Of a stretch of DNA of 23,452 nt, positions 23,241 to 23,452 are shown piece by piece; positions within the stretch are counted from its first letter, which is position 1, and each line of letters opens with the position of its first letter. The stretch is from NCBI GenBank assembly GCA_025464025.1, contig JAODBP010000300.1:1-23452 (forward strand). Direction: 5' to 3'. Under the pieces are notes generated by a model. The model was not told where the DNA came from, searched no databases, and saw nothing but the letters and a program-made list of their open reading frames with translations. The DNA is from Actinomycetes bacterium. GTDB taxonomy: Bacteria; Actinomycetota; Acidimicrobiia; Acidimicrobiales; CADCSY01. The translations under genes and the position numbers were made by a program.

Positions 23241-23312
23241 ATGCACGGACAGGAGGCCGAGATGGTCATCGCCTTCTCGAAGCGCGCGGTCGCCTCTAGC
23301 GGGCGCCCCTAG
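23241..23312 (+). CDS. Possible 16-23 residue peptide behind strong ribosome sites
   Basis: A short frame begins with ATG 23241 (GGAGG three bases upstream) and has a second ATG at 23262 with AGGAGG placed five bases before it, an ideal Shine-Dalgarno, unusual in this window. The frame ends with TAG at 23310-23312, crossing the end of the convergent LOG-family gene. The peptide (from the second ATG, MVIAFSKRAVASSGRP) has no known motif. A terminator-like hairpin lies just upstream, so transcription from the HNH gene may not reach it. It could be chance. Confidence 0.2.
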   Translation: MHGQEAEMVIAFSKRAVASSGRP

Positions 23313-23452
23313 CGGTCCTCGGGCGCGACCCACTTGGTGACGGTGGGCGGGGTCCAGTCCTGGAGTCGCACCATGAGGCGCGTCGCGTCCTCGTCGACCA
23401 GGAGCATGCCGCGGTGGGCCGGCTTGATGAACCCCTCGACGGTGGCGTGGTC
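23309..23452 (-). CDS. LOG-family (TIGR00730) Rossmann-fold protein, C-terminal fragment
   Basis: Only the last 47 codons are inside the window; the gene enters from the right edge and stops at TAG (23309-23311). The fragment contains GFIKPAHRGMLLVDED and ends with WTPPTVTKWVAPEDR, the pattern at the end of LOG-family proteins, which hydrolyse cytokinin-type nucleoside monophosphates (or related nucleotides) to the free base and ribose 5-phosphate and were formerly annotated as lysine decarboxylases. The catalytic PGGxGTxxE motif would lie outside the window, so activity cannot be judged. It converges on the HNH gene. Identification rests on recalled family ends over a short stretch. Confidence 0.7.
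   Translation of the reverse strand, partial: DHATVEGFIKPAHRGMLLVDEDATRLMVRLQDWTPPTVTKWVAPEDR

Overview
The window comes from a high-GC actinobacterium, most likely class Acidimicrobiia (relatives of Iamia or Ilumatobacter). The evidence is strong G/C bias at third codon positions, many GTG starts, coenzyme F420 genes, cell-wall-binding type 2 repeats, a DUF222-type HNH nuclease, and secreted proteins ending in 42-residue repeats of the YWLVASDGGIFSFGDA type. This assignment is inference from gene content; no rRNA or marker gene is present.

Layout. Positions 1-315 hold no gene I can support. From 316 to 10102 everything reads leftward: cofE and cofD (F420 assembly), three GT4 glycosyltransferases, a class I methyltransferase, and two tandem paralogous secreted FG-GAP proteins, the upstream one carrying three cell-wall-binding repeats. 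About 60 bp separates this arm from a divergent rightward arm: ABC-2 permease (wzm type), a possible 35-codon ORF, ABC ATPase with a Wzt-type C-terminal domain, a degenerate methyltransferase-like protein, three more GT4 enzymes, a Tat-type peptidoglycan amidase, a subtilisin-like protease, a GDP-6-deoxyhexose reductase (rmd type) and an FkbM methyltransferase. Many junctions in both arms are 4-base stop/start overlaps, so both look like operons. A DUF222 HNH endonuclease of visibly lower GC follows, then the C-terminal end of a LOG-family gene on the minus strand at the right edge.

How it fits together. The core is a cell-surface polysaccharide locus. Six GT4 enzymes would build a glycan, the rmd-type enzyme would supply a GDP-6-deoxyhexose (probably GDP-D-rhamnose), the methyltransferases would modify sugars or the chain end, and Wzm/Wzt would export the product. 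The four secreted proteins (two FG-GAP propellers, an amidase and a subtilase) probably act at the envelope. The amidase and subtilase share a six-unit C-terminal repeat module that looks like a closed six-bladed propeller; a role in holding both enzymes on the surface, perhaps on the exported glycan, is the most interesting untested idea here. cofD and cofE are metabolic neighbours with no evident link to the glycan.
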